From: Bradyrhizobium diazoefficiens
GTDB lineage: Bacteria; Pseudomonadota; Alphaproteobacteria; Rhizobiales; Xanthobacteraceae
Direction: 5' to 3'
Assembly: GCF_016616425.1 (NCBI RefSeq)
Contig: NZ_CP067101.1
Location: 1,860,001-1,924,000, forward strand
Length of the DNA: 64,000 nucleotides
How positions within the stretch are numbered: position 1 is the stretch's first letter; every line of letters begins with the position of its first letter. This document shows positions 1 through 8,320 of the stretch, piece by piece. A program made the translations under genes and the position numbers. The notes under the pieces were generated by a model. It was not told the DNA's origin. It searched no databases and saw nothing but the letters and a program-made list of their open reading frames with translations.

Positions 1-690
1 CACGCTGGCATCGGTCGACAGAAGCTGAATGGCTGCCGCGATGCGGGCGCGTTGGCACCAGCTCTTGAAGCTCAGTTGCGTCTCCGTCGAGAACAGCCGC
101 GACAGCGTGCGCGCGGACGTTCCGACCTCGCGCGCCAGCGTGTCGATGTCGTGCAGGCCGGTGGGATCGTCCAGCACGATCATCGCGGCGCGCCGGCAGC
201 GCACTTCGCGCGGCAGCGGTACGAAGGTCGCGGAATCCTCGGCCTGGTGCAATTCCAGCATGACGAGGCGAACCAGCAGCTCGGTGCGCTCCTCGGTGTT
301 GCGGGCGTCGAACAAGGCGAGGATCGCCTGGTTGAGCAGCGGCGAGACCCGCACCACGAACTCCCTGGTCAGTCCCTCATAGCGCTTTTCGCATTTCAGC
401 CAGGGCAGGTCGAAGTACAGCGTGCGCATCTCGATGTCGGCAAGCAGATCGATGGCGTGCTCGAGCCCGGCCGGGACCCACACCGCCCGGTCCGGCGGCA
501 CCAGCCAGCGCCCCCCGGGCGTCGTCACCTGCATCGTGCCCTTCGCCGCATAGATCAGCTGCGCCTCGCGGTGCAGGTGCGGATCGATCCGCATGCCCTT
601 GGGATAGTCGCGCGCGACCAGATGCACGCCCGCGGGCGAGCGATGGTTGCCCCGGACCTCCCGGAGGATTGGCGTTTCGACGACAGTCAT
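1..690 (-). CDS. AraC-family transcriptional regulator, partial (C-terminus beyond the left edge)
   Basis: Reading the minus strand from an ATG at 690 gives an unbroken 230-codon frame that runs off the left edge. The N-terminal half is a cupin-like sensor domain (about residues 15-100, with HLHREAQLIYAAKG and WVPAGLEHAID typical of AraC cupins). The second half begins an AraC helix-turn-helix (IDTLAREVGTSARTLSRLF, followed by FKSWCQRARIAAAIQLL). The second recognition helix is missing because the window ends. It is divergent from the MFS transporter 62 bp away, so it probably controls that gene; this is inference from position. The inducer is unknown. Confidence 0.85.
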   Translation of the reverse strand, partial: MTVVETPILREVRGNHRSPAGVHLVARDYPKGMRIDPHLHREAQLIYAAKGTMQVTTPGGRWLVPPDRAVWVPAGLEHAIDLLADIEMRTLYFDLPWLKCEKRYEGLTREFVVRVSPLLNQAILALFDARNTEERTELLVRLVMLELHQAEDSATFVPLPREVRCRRAAMIVLDDPTGLHDIDTLAREVGTSARTLSRLFSTETQLSFKSWCQRARIAAAIQLLSTDASV

Positions 691-751
691 TGGCAGCATC
701 CCGTCACGGGGAGGACATATAACTGATTTCGGAGCAGGAGAGGATTCCCGT

Positions 752-1924
752 ATGAACAGCCCCCGCCGGGTGATCAGTTTCGTCAACGCAGGCCATTTCA
801 TCGACCATTATTCGATGCTGATCTTCGCCGCCGCCGTGATCATCATGGGCCCGGCGCTCGGCATGGCCTATTCGGAACTTTTGCCTTACGCGACGCCGGG
901 CTTCGTTGCCTTTGGTGCCGGCTCCCTGCTCACCGGCTGGCTCGGGGACCGCTGGAGCCGCCGCCACATGATGCTGATCTTCTTCGTCGGCATTGGCCTG
1001 TCCATGATCGCGGTCGGCTTCGTGCAGACCCCGGCGCAGCTCGGCACGGCGCTGTTGGCGATCGGCGTCTTCGCTTCGATCTACCACCCCGTCGGCACTG
1101 CGATGATCGTGTCCTATGCCGACCGGCTCGGCCGCGAGATGGGGATCAACGGCGTCTGGGGCAATCTCGGCGTGGCTTCCTCGGCGCTCGTCACCGGCGT
1201 GATCGGCCAATATCTCGGCTGGCGTTCTGCCTTCATCGTCCCGGGCGTGGTCACGATCCTGATCGGCGTCGCCTTTGCGATGTTGGTCGTGCACGAGGAC
1301 CGCAAGGGCGCCAGGCAGGCGGCGGCGCAGGCGCGCGTCGCCAAGCAGGACATGTGGCGCGTGGTGCTGTCGCTGCTGATCGTGGTGATCGCGATCTCCA
1401 CGACGTTCAATGCCGTCACTGTGGCGCTGCCGAAGCTGTTCGCCGAACGGCTCGCGGACCTGACCAGGAGCCCGGCGCTGCTCGGCGTCATCGCGGCCTG
1501 CGTCTACGTGTTCGGCGCGATGACGCAGTATACGATCGGCCGGCTGCTCGACCGCTATTCGCTGAAGACCGTGGCGCTGCCGCTGTCCTTCCTGCTGGCG
1601 CCGTTCCTCTATCTCGCCGCCAGCCTGAACAATCTGCCGCTGATCCTAGTCTCGATCGGCATCGTCATGGGCGCGTTCGGGCAGGTCACGGTGAACGATG
1701 CCATGGTCGGCAAGTACACCAGCGAGGAATGGCGCTCGCGCGCCTACGCCGTGCGCTATTTCATCGGCTTCACCGCGGCGGGCGCCTCGGTCGGCCTGGT
1801 GGCCTGGCTCTACGAGCAGGGTGGCTTTGTCACCATGCTGCACGCCTTTGCCGCGCTCTGCCTGCTCGCAATCGCCGCCGCAATCATCCTGCCGCGCGAG
1901 ATCAGGACGCCGGCGGCTGTTTGA
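752..1924 (+). CDS. MFS transporter
   Basis: A 390-residue integral membrane protein with about 12 hydrophobic segments. It carries the MFS signature loop between TM2 and TM3 (TGWLGDRWSRRHMM) and a mid-protein cytoplasmic loop rich in Ala, Arg and Lys (HEDRKGARQAAAQARVAKQD) separating the two six-helix halves. The ATG at 752 is chosen because a purine-rich GGAGCAGGAGAGG lies just upstream and the hydrophobic N-terminus starts here; the frame is open further upstream but without a signal. The overall look is of the fosmidomycin-resistance-like or small-molecule efflux MFS branch. The substrate cannot be read from sequence. The divergent AraC gene is its likely regulator. Confidence 0.85.
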   Translation: MNSPRRVISFVNAGHFIDHYSMLIFAAAVIIMGPALGMAYSELLPYATPGFVAFGAGSLLTGWLGDRWSRRHMMLIFFVGIGLSMIAVGFVQTPAQLGTALLAIGVFASIYHPVGTAMIVSYADRLGREMGINGVWGNLGVASSALVTGVIGQYLGWRSAFIVPGVVTILIGVAFAMLVVHEDRKGARQAAAQARVAKQDMWRVVLSLLIVVIAISTTFNAVTVALPKLFAERLADLTRSPALLGVIAACVYVFGAMTQYTIGRLLDRYSLKTVALPLSFLLAPFLYLAASLNNLPLILVSIGIVMGAFGQVTVNDAMVGKYTSEEWRSRAYAVRYFIGFTAAGASVGLVAWLYEQGGFVTMLHAFAALCLLAIAAAIILPREIRTPAAV

Positions 1925-1925
1925 A

Positions 1926-2060
1926 GTCTGGTGTCCCGGACGCGCTGCAGCGTGCAACGCCGCTGCGCGGAGCCGGGACCCCAGCGGCCGCGAATTCCTG
2001 TGTTTCGCATGGGCCCCGGCTCTGCAGCGCACCGAAGTGGCGCTGCGCTGCGTCGGGGCA
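1926..2060. repeat. GC-rich dispersed intergenic repeat
   Basis: This spacer holds a word set (GTCCCGGACGCGCTGCAG, then GCGGAGCCGGGACC, then GGCCCCGGCTCTGCAGC) that recurs in inverted orientation near 48590-48660. It has no credible coding content. It is probably one of the short intergenic repeats common in Bradyrhizobium. Confidence 0.55.
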
Positions 2061-2119
2061 CAGAGGGGAGACGGTAATTACAGGGATGCGGCGGCCGGCC
2101 GCCCATGCCACCCATCGTG

Positions 2120-2230
2120 TCATTCTGCCCGTGTTTTGCCCGACGGAGCAAGTCGATTCGGTAATGACGAAATATTCTTGAGCATTTTCAAAGCTATCTC
2201 TACTGTGCATGGGGTTGTTTTCGCACTTTT
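2120..2230 (+). repeat. Two-block dispersed repeat, copy 1
   Basis: Block one is GTGTTTTGCCCGACGGAGCA and block two is ACTGTGCATGGGGTTGTTTT, separated by about 65 bp. The same two blocks, in the same order but inverted, occur at 40070-40195, with a different filler between them. Block one alone recurs near 19095-19115. Confidence 0.7.
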
Positions 2231-2340
2231 TGTTCGTGCCCCCTCAATCCCGCCGCACGCGACGGGAACCCGCCGCACCTGCCGTGGGTTCTATCCCGTG
2301 GCCCCGACAGCGGGGCGGGTGAAGGGGGAAAGACACCTGC

Positions 2341-4608
2341 ATGCCCAGGCGCCTGCTTCAACCGGTCGGCCTTGTCTCTGCGGCGCTTGTCCTCACCACC
2401 TCCGCGGCCGGCGCCGAGGGCGGTCAATCGGCCGGCCCGTCCGAATTCCTGCTGGTGGCGCAGATCGCGCTGCTGATCGCCGTCGGCCGCGGTCTCGGCG
2501 AGCTCATGCAGCGGGTTGGCCAGCCCTCGGTGATCGGCGAACTGCTCGCCGGCATCCTGCTCGGGCCGTCGCTGTTCGGCTGGGTCTGGCCGGAGGCGCA
2601 GCATGCGATCTTCCCCAAGACGCCCGAGCAGAAGGCGATGATCGACGGCATTGCCCAGTTCGGCATCCTGCTGCTGCTGCTTCTCACCGGCATGGAGACG
2701 GACCTCAAGTTGGTCCGGAAGGTCGGCAAGGCCGCGATCACAATCTCGATTGCCGGCATCCTCGTGCCCTTTGCCTGCGGCTTCGCGCTCGGGGAGTTCC
2801 TGCCAGACGCGCTGCTGCCCAATCCGCAAGCGCGCCTGGTCGCTTCGCTGTTCATGGGCACGGCGCTGTCGATCTCCTCGGTGAAGATCGTAGCCGTCGT
2901 CGTGCGCGAGATGAATTTCATGCGCCGCAATGTCGGCCAGATCATCGTCGCGACTGCCGTCATCGACGACACCATCGGCTGGGTCATCATCGCCGTCATC
3001 TTCAGCCTCGCCTCGCAAGGAACGCTCGACGTCGCCTCGGTGGCGAAAGCCGTGCTGGGAACGCTCGCCTTCCTCGCCGTCAGCTTCACCATCGGGCGCC
3101 GACTGGTGTTTCAGCTCATCCGGCGGGCCAACGACAACCTCGTCAGCGCGGCGCCCGTCACCACGGTGATCCTGCTGTTGATGAGCGTCATGGCGCTGAT
3201 CACGCATCTGATCGGTGTGCATACCGTGCTCGGCGCCTTCGTCGCCGGCATCCTGGTCGGGGAATCACCGATCCTGACGCGGCAGATCGACGAGCGTTTG
3301 CGCGGGCTGATCTCCGGCTTCTTCATGCCGGTGTTCTTTGGCCTCGCGGGCCTCAGCGCCGATCTCTCGGTGCTCCGCGATCCCAATCTCCTGATGCTCA
3401 CCGGCCTCCTGGTCGTGATCGCCAGCGTCGGCAAGTTCGGCGGCGCCTTCGTCGGCGGCACCGTGGGCGGCCTCAGCACCCGGGAGTCGCTCGCGCTCGC
3501 GAGCGGCATGAATGCCCGCGGTTCAACCGAGGTGATCATCGCGACCATCGGCCTCTCCATCGGCGTGCTGAGCCAGAACCTGTTCACGATGATCGTGACC
3601 ATGGCCATCGTGACCACGATGGCGATGCCGCCGATGTTGCGCGCGGCGCTGGCCAGGCTGCCGATGAACAAGGAGGAGAAGGAGCGGCTGGAGCGCGAAG
3701 AGTTCGAGAAGCGCGGCTTCGTCGCCAATCTCGAGCGCCCATTGCTTGCGGTGGACGAAAGCGTCAACGCGACCTTTGCCGCCCACATCGCGGGCCTGAT
3801 CGCGGGCATGCGCGGCCTGCCGATCACCGTGCTGCATATCGGCATGCGGGCTAAGGAGCAGGAGAAAGGCCGCGGCGAGGAAGAGAGCCACGAAGCCGTG
3901 GTGAAGAGGGCCGCCGAGGCGGTGTCCGCCAACAACGACGAAGACGCCGGCAGCGTCGATGTCGTCACCCGCGCAAGGCGCGTGGAGCTCGGCGAGACCA
4001 TCGCCGACGAGGCGCGCAAGGGCTTCGATCTCCTGGTCGTCGGTGTCGACAAGGTCACCGTGAGCAAGGACCGCTTCGATCGCAAGATCGACGATATCGC
4101 CGCGGAATTCGAAGGGCCGCTTGCGATCGTCGTGGCCAAGGGCAAGCATCTGAAGCAGCCGATGCCCGACGCGCTCAACATCCTCGTTCCGGTCTCCGGC
4201 AGCGGGATCTCCAAGCGCGGCGCCGAGATTGCGGTCGCGCTGGCGCAGGCCGGATCAGGCTCGCTCCGGGTGATCTATGTCGCGACGACGCGCGACAAGG
4301 GCGCGCAGCGCGGTGCCTCCCGCGGCCTCGGCCAGGAGGCTGGTATCCTCAAGGACGCCAGCGATCTCGCCGCCCGCTACGACGTCGACATCACCACCAC
4401 GCTGCGGGTGAACCGGGCGCCGGAGGCCGCGATCCTGCGCGAGATCGACACCACCGATGTCGATCTCGTCGTCATGGGCGTCGACCGCATCCAGGCCCAT
4501 CATCTGTCCTTCGGTGGCGTCGCCGACGCGGTGCTGCGGCAGTCCAAGGTTTCGGTGCTGCTGGTGTCGAGCGGCGAGGCGCGGCAGGCTCCGGCGGAGA
4601 AGGCCTGA
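2341..4608 (+). CDS. Kef-type cation/proton antiporter with C-terminal universal-stress domains
   Basis: A 755-residue CPA2-family antiporter. A signal-like hydrophobic N-terminus ending ...TTSAAGAEGG is followed by about 12 membrane segments (residues 30-430). They contain the typical VIGELLAGILLGPSLFGWVW, LLLLLTGMETDLKLVRKVGK and VLGAFVAGILVGESP motifs and the double-Asp stretch VIDDTIGWVII expected of the ion site. The cytoplasmic tail (about 455-745) contains two universal-stress/UspA-like domains, the second with the clear NILVPVSGSGISKRGAEIA start and VDLVVMGVDR. It probably exchanges K+ or Na+ for H+ across the inner membrane; ion choice is unknown. The start at 2341 follows GAAGGGGGAAAG at good spacing. 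Confidence 0.88.
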   Translation: MPRRLLQPVGLVSAALVLTTSAAGAEGGQSAGPSEFLLVAQIALLIAVGRGLGELMQRVGQPSVIGELLAGILLGPSLFGWVWPEAQHAIFPKTPEQKAMIDGIAQFGILLLLLLTGMETDLKLVRKVGKAAITISIAGILVPFACGFALGEFLPDALLPNPQARLVASLFMGTALSISSVKIVAVVVREMNFMRRNVGQIIVATAVIDDTIGWVIIAVIFSLASQGTLDVASVAKAVLGTLAFLAVSFTIGRRLVFQLIRRANDNLVSAAPVTTVILLLMSVMALITHLIGVHTVLGAFVAGILVGESPILTRQIDERLRGLISGFFMPVFFGLAGLSADLSVLRDPNLLMLTGLLVVIASVGKFGGAFVGGTVGGLSTRESLALASGMNARGSTEVIIATIGLSIGVLSQNLFTMIVTMAIVTTMAMPPMLRAALARLPMNKEEKERLEREEFEKRGFVANLERPLLAVDESVNATFAAHIAGLIAGMRGLPITVLHIGMRAKEQEKGRGEEESHEAVVKRAAEAVSANNDEDAGSVDVVTRARRVELGETIADEARKGFDLLVVGVDKVTVSKDRFDRKIDDIAAEFEGPLAIVVAKGKHLKQPMPDALNILVPVSGSGISKRGAEIAVALAQAGSGSLRVIYVATTRDKGAQRGASRGLGQEAGILKDASDLAARYDVDITTTLRVNRAPEAAILREIDTTDVDLVVMGVDRIQAHHLSFGGVADAVLRQSKVSVLLVSSGEARQAPAEKA

Positions 4609-4631
4609 GCAACAGCACGCTCTCTCACCGC

Positions 4632-4718
4632 CGTCATTGCGAGGAGCGAAGCGAGGAAGCAATCCAGACCGTCACCGTGGAAAGATTCTGGATTGCTTCG
4701 CTGCGCTCGCAATGACGA
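4632..4718. repeat. REP-type palindrome (CGTCATTGCGAG family)
   Basis: The left arm CGTCATTGCGAGGAGCGAAG with GCAATCCAGA pairs with the right arm TCTGGATTGCTTCG and CTCGCAATGACG. It has the form of a long imperfect hairpin. Related copies are at 15319-15430 and 45458-45556, with a half copy near 53396. Confidence 0.8.
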
Positions 4719-4738
4719 CGGTGGCCGATAGCCGCCGT

Positions 4739-4831
4739 CTACTTCACCTCCGCCACCTTCTCCGCCTTCACCACCTTCTTCGACGCCCGCCAGTTCTCGA
4801 AGCGCTGCACCACCACGAAGAAGGCCGGCAC
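4739..4831 (-). pseudogene. 3' remnant of an RND multidrug efflux pump gene
   Basis: On the minus strand, 30 codons plus a TAG stop read VPAFFVVVQRFENWRASKKV and then a Lys/Glu/Val-rich tail. This matches the extreme C-terminus of AcrB/MexB-type inner-membrane pumps, where the last transmembrane helix ends in a VPVFFVVV(R/Q)R motif followed by a short charged tail. Upstream of the GTG at 4831 the similarity stops abruptly, so the rest of the gene was deleted. The remnant sits between a REP palindrome and the promoter of the phospholipase gene, so it marks a deletion junction. Confidence 0.7.
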
Positions 4832-4919
4832 CTGAACACGGATGCAGCGCAGTACTGCGCAGGCGGGCTCGTCAGAAAATTTTGCCTGCACAACTGCGCA
4901 AAGTGTCTCTTGCGTCAAA

Positions 4920-4953
4920 CTGACACAGCTCTGTCACCCGTGATGTTTAGAAT
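4920..4953 (+). promoter_or_regulatory. Probable Pho box and promoter of the phospholipase operon
   Basis: CTGACAC-N4-CTGTCAC (4920-4937) matches the PhoB box layout CTGTCAT-N4-CTGTCAT, two 7-mers in direct repeat at 11-bp spacing. A TAGAAT -10 hexamer follows at 4948-4953, 10 bp after the second half-site, as in PhoB-activated promoters that lack a -35. This predicts induction of the downstream gene by phosphate starvation. Confidence 0.65.
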
Positions 4954-4997
4954 AATTTCCGATCGTAAACATTCTTTACCTTCGGGGCGTCAAAAAA

Positions 4998-6719
4998 ATG
5001 AAAACGAGACTTCTGACGACGGCTGCGATTTTCGCGGCCGCGAGCGCACTCGCATGCACTCTTCCCGTCCTCGCGGACGATTTCGGTCGGGACCTCGATC
5101 GCGGCGGGGACAAGGGTCACCATCGGCAAAACATTCACACCGAGACGCCGATCAAGCACCTCGTGATCGTCTTCAACGAGAACCGCTCGTTCGATCATTA
5201 CTTCGCGACCTATCCGAATGCCGGCAATCCCTCGGGCTCGATCCGCTTCGTGCCGAAGCCGCATACGCCGAAGGTGAACAATCTCGCCAACGCGGACCTC
5301 TTGGTGAACAACCCGAACAACAACCCGGCCAACGGCGAGGGCGCGACAGATCCGTTCCGTCTCGACCGCACGCAGGCCAACACCGCGTCGCAGAACCACG
5401 CCTATACCGCGGAACAACAGGCCTATGATAACGGCAAGGCTGATTTGTTCCCGAAATATACCGGCCGCGGCACGTCGGGCGGCGTCGGCGCGTTCGGCAC
5501 CACCGGCCAGGTCATGGGCTATTTCGACGGCAACACCGTCACCGCGCTCTGGAACTACGCGCAGCACTTTTCGATGAACGACAACGCCTACACCGACACC
5601 TTTGGTCCGTCGACGGTCGGCGCGCTGAATGTGATTTCGGGCCAGACCAATGGCGCGGTGGCGGTGCTCGGCAATGCAGCAACGCAAATCATCCCGGACG
5701 GCCAGGGCGGCCTCACGGTGATCGGCGACCCCGGTCCGGCCTATGACCGTTGCAGCACCCCGGGCTATACGACGCAGGTCACGATGAACGGCAAGAACAT
5801 TGGCGATCTGCTCAACGATGCCGGCGTCAGTTGGGGTTCGTTCATGGGCGGCTTCGATCTTTCCGTGACAAACACTAACGGCACGACCGACTGTGCACGC
5901 AGCACGTTCTCGACCGTCACCGGCGCCGCCAAGGCGGACTATGTTCCGCATCACGCCTGGTTTCAGTACTACAAGTCGACCGCCAATTGGACCCATGCGC
6001 GGCCGAGCTCGGTCGATGCGGTCGGCCACACCTACCAGAAGGACGGCAAGACCCTCGATCCCGCCAATCACGGCTACGATCTCGAGGATTTCTATGCGGC
6101 CGTGAAGGCAGGCAATTTCCCGGCGGTGTCCTACGTCAAGTTGCCGGCCTATCAGGATGGCCACGCCGGCTATTCTGATCCTCTCGACGAGCAGCAGGGA
6201 ACGGTCGAGCTGATCAATTTCCTCCAGAAGCAGCCCGACTGGCGTGAGACGGCCGTCATCGTCACCTACGACGACTCCGACGGCTGGTATGATCACGCTT
6301 ACGCCAAGCCGACCAGCGCCTCCTACGATCCGACCGCCGATCAGCTCAACGGCTCCGGCCAGTGCGGTCTCGGCGTCACCAAGCAGCCTCAACTGAACGG
6401 CGTCGGCGGCAAGCCGGTGAACGGCCGTTGCGGTCCCGCCACCCGCGTGCCCTTCATCGTGATCTCGCCCTACGCCAAGACCAACTTCGTCAGCCACACC
6501 GCCATCTCGCAGGCTTCGGTGGTGCGGTTCATCGAAGACAACTGGCTGAAGGGCAAGCGTCTCGGCGGCGGCTCGTTCGACGCCAGCAGCGGATCGATCA
6601 TGGACTTGTTCGACTTCGATCATGACCACAGCCATGACTTCCGGACCGATGCGCTGTTCCTCGATCCGACTTCCGGCACAGTGATCACCAGCCCGCCGGA
6701 CGAACACCACCACCACTAG
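4998..6719 (+). CDS. Secreted phosphoesterase (phospholipase C / acid phosphatase-like)
   Basis: A 573-residue exported enzyme of the phosphoesterase family that includes bacterial phospholipase C and AcpA-type acid phosphatases. A signal peptide ends near residue 26 (LACTLPVLA, then DDFGRD). The family hallmark NENRSFDHYF is at residues 60-69, with E61, N62 and R63 expected at the metal/nucleophile site. Further family segments are GPSTVGALNVISGQ, VIVTYDDSDGWYDH and TRVPFIVISPYAKTNFV. The C-terminus is His- and Asp-rich (FDFDHDHSHDF, final four His). It should hydrolyse phosphate monoesters or phospholipid headgroups in the periplasm or outside the cell. The probable Pho box upstream fits a role in phosphate scavenging. 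The di-heme peroxidase starts 14 bp downstream. Confidence 0.88.
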   Translation: MKTRLLTTAAIFAAASALACTLPVLADDFGRDLDRGGDKGHHRQNIHTETPIKHLVIVFNENRSFDHYFATYPNAGNPSGSIRFVPKPHTPKVNNLANADLLVNNPNNNPANGEGATDPFRLDRTQANTASQNHAYTAEQQAYDNGKADLFPKYTGRGTSGGVGAFGTTGQVMGYFDGNTVTALWNYAQHFSMNDNAYTDTFGPSTVGALNVISGQTNGAVAVLGNAATQIIPDGQGGLTVIGDPGPAYDRCSTPGYTTQVTMNGKNIGDLLNDAGVSWGSFMGGFDLSVTNTNGTTDCARSTFSTVTGAAKADYVPHHAWFQYYKSTANWTHARPSSVDAVGHTYQKDGKTLDPANHGYDLEDFYAAVKAGNFPAVSYVKLPAYQDGHAGYSDPLDEQQGTVELINFLQKQPDWRETAVIVTYDDSDGWYDHAYAKPTSASYDPTADQLNGSGQCGLGVTKQPQLNGVGGKPVNGRCGPATRVPFIVISPYAKTNFVSHTAISQASVVRFIEDNWLKGKRLGGGSFDASSGSIMDLFDFDHDHSHDFRTDALFLDPTSGTVITSPPDEHHHH

Positions 6720-6733
6720 TCCAACGGGACGTA

Positions 6734-8080
6734 ATGATGCACAGCCGCACTTTGTGGCTCCTCGGCGCCGGCCTGCTCACGCTGGCCGGCGCCGTCTTTG
6801 CAGCCGAGGCGCAAGGGCTCGCGGATGCGAGTGCCGTAGGCGTGAATCCGAACCCGGTTCATCTCTATCGCCCGACGGTCGCGCCGCTCTCGGCCATGGC
6901 GCTGCTCGGCAAAGAGATTTTCTACGACGCATCGCTGTCGTCCTCCGGCGCGCTGTCCTGCGGGTCCTGTCATAGCCCGGATCACGCTTATGGCCCGCCC
7001 AATGACGGCCCGGTCATGCTCGGCGGCGCCAACCTGTCGCGGCAAGGCGCACGTGCGGTGCCGTCGCTGACTTATCTGGAGCGTCAGCCGAATTTCAGCA
7101 TCGGTCCCGACAAGGGTGACGACGACAACGTCATCGACCTCGCGCAGATGGCCGCGCTCGGCCAGCAGACCGCGCGCACGACCAAGACCGCGGGTGGCAC
7201 CGGCGGGTCTGCGAACATCGTGCCGCAGGGCGGCCTGTTCTGGGACGGCCGCGCCGACACGTTGCAGGATCAGGCGCTGTTCCCGCTACTCGACCCCAAC
7301 GAGATGGATGGCGGCAGCGCCGAGATCGTCGCAGCCAAGCTGCGCCGTGCGCCTTATGTGCAGCGCTTCGTCGAGCTGTTCGGCGCCGGCGTGCTCAGGA
7401 ATCAGCGGCTCCTGATCGCGGAGGCGATGTTTGCGGTGGCGCGCTACCAGGTGGAGGAGGTCAGCTTCCATCCCTACACCAGCAAGTACGATTACTGGCT
7501 CGAAGGCAAGGCGCGGCTGTCCGAGAGCGAGCTGCGCGGCCTGCAAGTGTTCAACGATCCCGACAAGGCCAATTGCGCCGGATGCCATACCTCCGCGCCG
7601 ACCCGCGACGGCCTGCCGCCGCTGTTCACGGATCATCAGTACGAAGCCCTCGGCGCGCCGCGCAATGCCGCGCTCGCCAATAATGGCGATCCCAACTATT
7701 CCGACCTCGGCGTCTGCGGCCCGCATCGCACCGACCTCCCGGAGCAGACGCAATATTGCGGCATGTTCCTGACGCCGACGCTGCGCAACACGGCAACCCG
7801 TCACGCCTTCTTCCACAACGGCGTCTTCCGCAGCCTCGAACAACTGCTCGACTTCTACAATTTCCGCGACACCAATCCGGACAAGGTGTTTCCGCGTGCA
7901 GCCGACGGCGCGGTGCGGAAATACGACGATTTGCCGCAAAAATATCACGTCAATGTCGACGTCAGCGATCCGCCGTTCGATCGCCACCCCGGCGACAAGC
8001 CGGCGATGACGGAGCAGGACGAGGCCGACATCATCGCCTTCCTGAAGACGCTGACGGACGGCTACAAGCCGGAGCCTTGA
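6734..8080 (+). CDS. Di-heme cytochrome c peroxidase family protein
   Basis: A 448-residue periplasmic protein of the CcpA/MauG group. A signal peptide covers about residues 1-23 (LLTLAGAVFAAEAQG). Two c-type heme sites are visible, CGSCH at 76-80 and CAGCH at 281-285, with the family segments LFWDGRADTLQDQALFPLLDPNEM and TPTLRNTATRHAFFHNGVFRSLEQLLDFY between and after them. Family members reduce peroxide with electrons from small cytochromes, or oxidise a partner substrate (MauG type). It follows the phosphoesterase gene by 14 bp without a terminator and so is probably co-transcribed. The pairing with a phosphoesterase is unusual and the true substrate is unknown. Confidence 0.88.
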   Translation: MMHSRTLWLLGAGLLTLAGAVFAAEAQGLADASAVGVNPNPVHLYRPTVAPLSAMALLGKEIFYDASLSSSGALSCGSCHSPDHAYGPPNDGPVMLGGANLSRQGARAVPSLTYLERQPNFSIGPDKGDDDNVIDLAQMAALGQQTARTTKTAGGTGGSANIVPQGGLFWDGRADTLQDQALFPLLDPNEMDGGSAEIVAAKLRRAPYVQRFVELFGAGVLRNQRLLIAEAMFAVARYQVEEVSFHPYTSKYDYWLEGKARLSESELRGLQVFNDPDKANCAGCHTSAPTRDGLPPLFTDHQYEALGAPRNAALANNGDPNYSDLGVCGPHRTDLPEQTQYCGMFLTPTLRNTATRHAFFHNGVFRSLEQLLDFYNFRDTNPDKVFPRAADGAVRKYDDLPQKYHVNVDVSDPPFDRHPGDKPAMTEQDEADIIAFLKTLTDGYKPEP

Positions 8081-8320
8081 GGGCGTCGCAGCGCGCGTCA
8101 TGTGGCGGCGGAATTCGTGGCGGCAATCGCTGACGTTCGCTCGCGGCGCAGGCGGCGGCCGTTCAGCACCATGCCAACGAGAGTCTAGCGCACCGGCAGT
8201 TGACAGCTCGCCAACATCAAGGGGAGGGCGACCACGAGAATGGTCGCAAATTTGCGCAGCCACGGCCGGTCCGGGCTGGAGCGTCGTGGCCGCCCGACCG
8301 CTCCGCAGGCACCCGATCCC
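8081..8320. other. Intergenic spacer between converging genes
   Basis: No recognisable gene lies here. On the minus strand a frame ending at 8185 reads KFATILVVALPLMLASCQLP, which resembles a lipoprotein signal with a lipobox (LASC). It has no usable start codon or ribosome site and only four residues after the Cys, so it may be a fragment or chance. Confidence 0.4.

Noticed and set aside
2231..2340. Possible riboswitch in the leader of the antiporter gene
   Set aside because: The leader is GC-rich and foldable but shows no conserved core of a known ion or nucleotide riboswitch.
4947..6716. Long open frame (589 codons) on the minus strand opposite the phospholipase gene
   Set aside because: It mirrors the phosphoesterase codons, has no family signature or ribosome site, and long antisense frames are common at this GC content.
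8185..8260. Lipoprotein-like peptide with an LASC lipobox on the minus strand
   Set aside because: No start codon or ribosome site and only four residues after the Cys.
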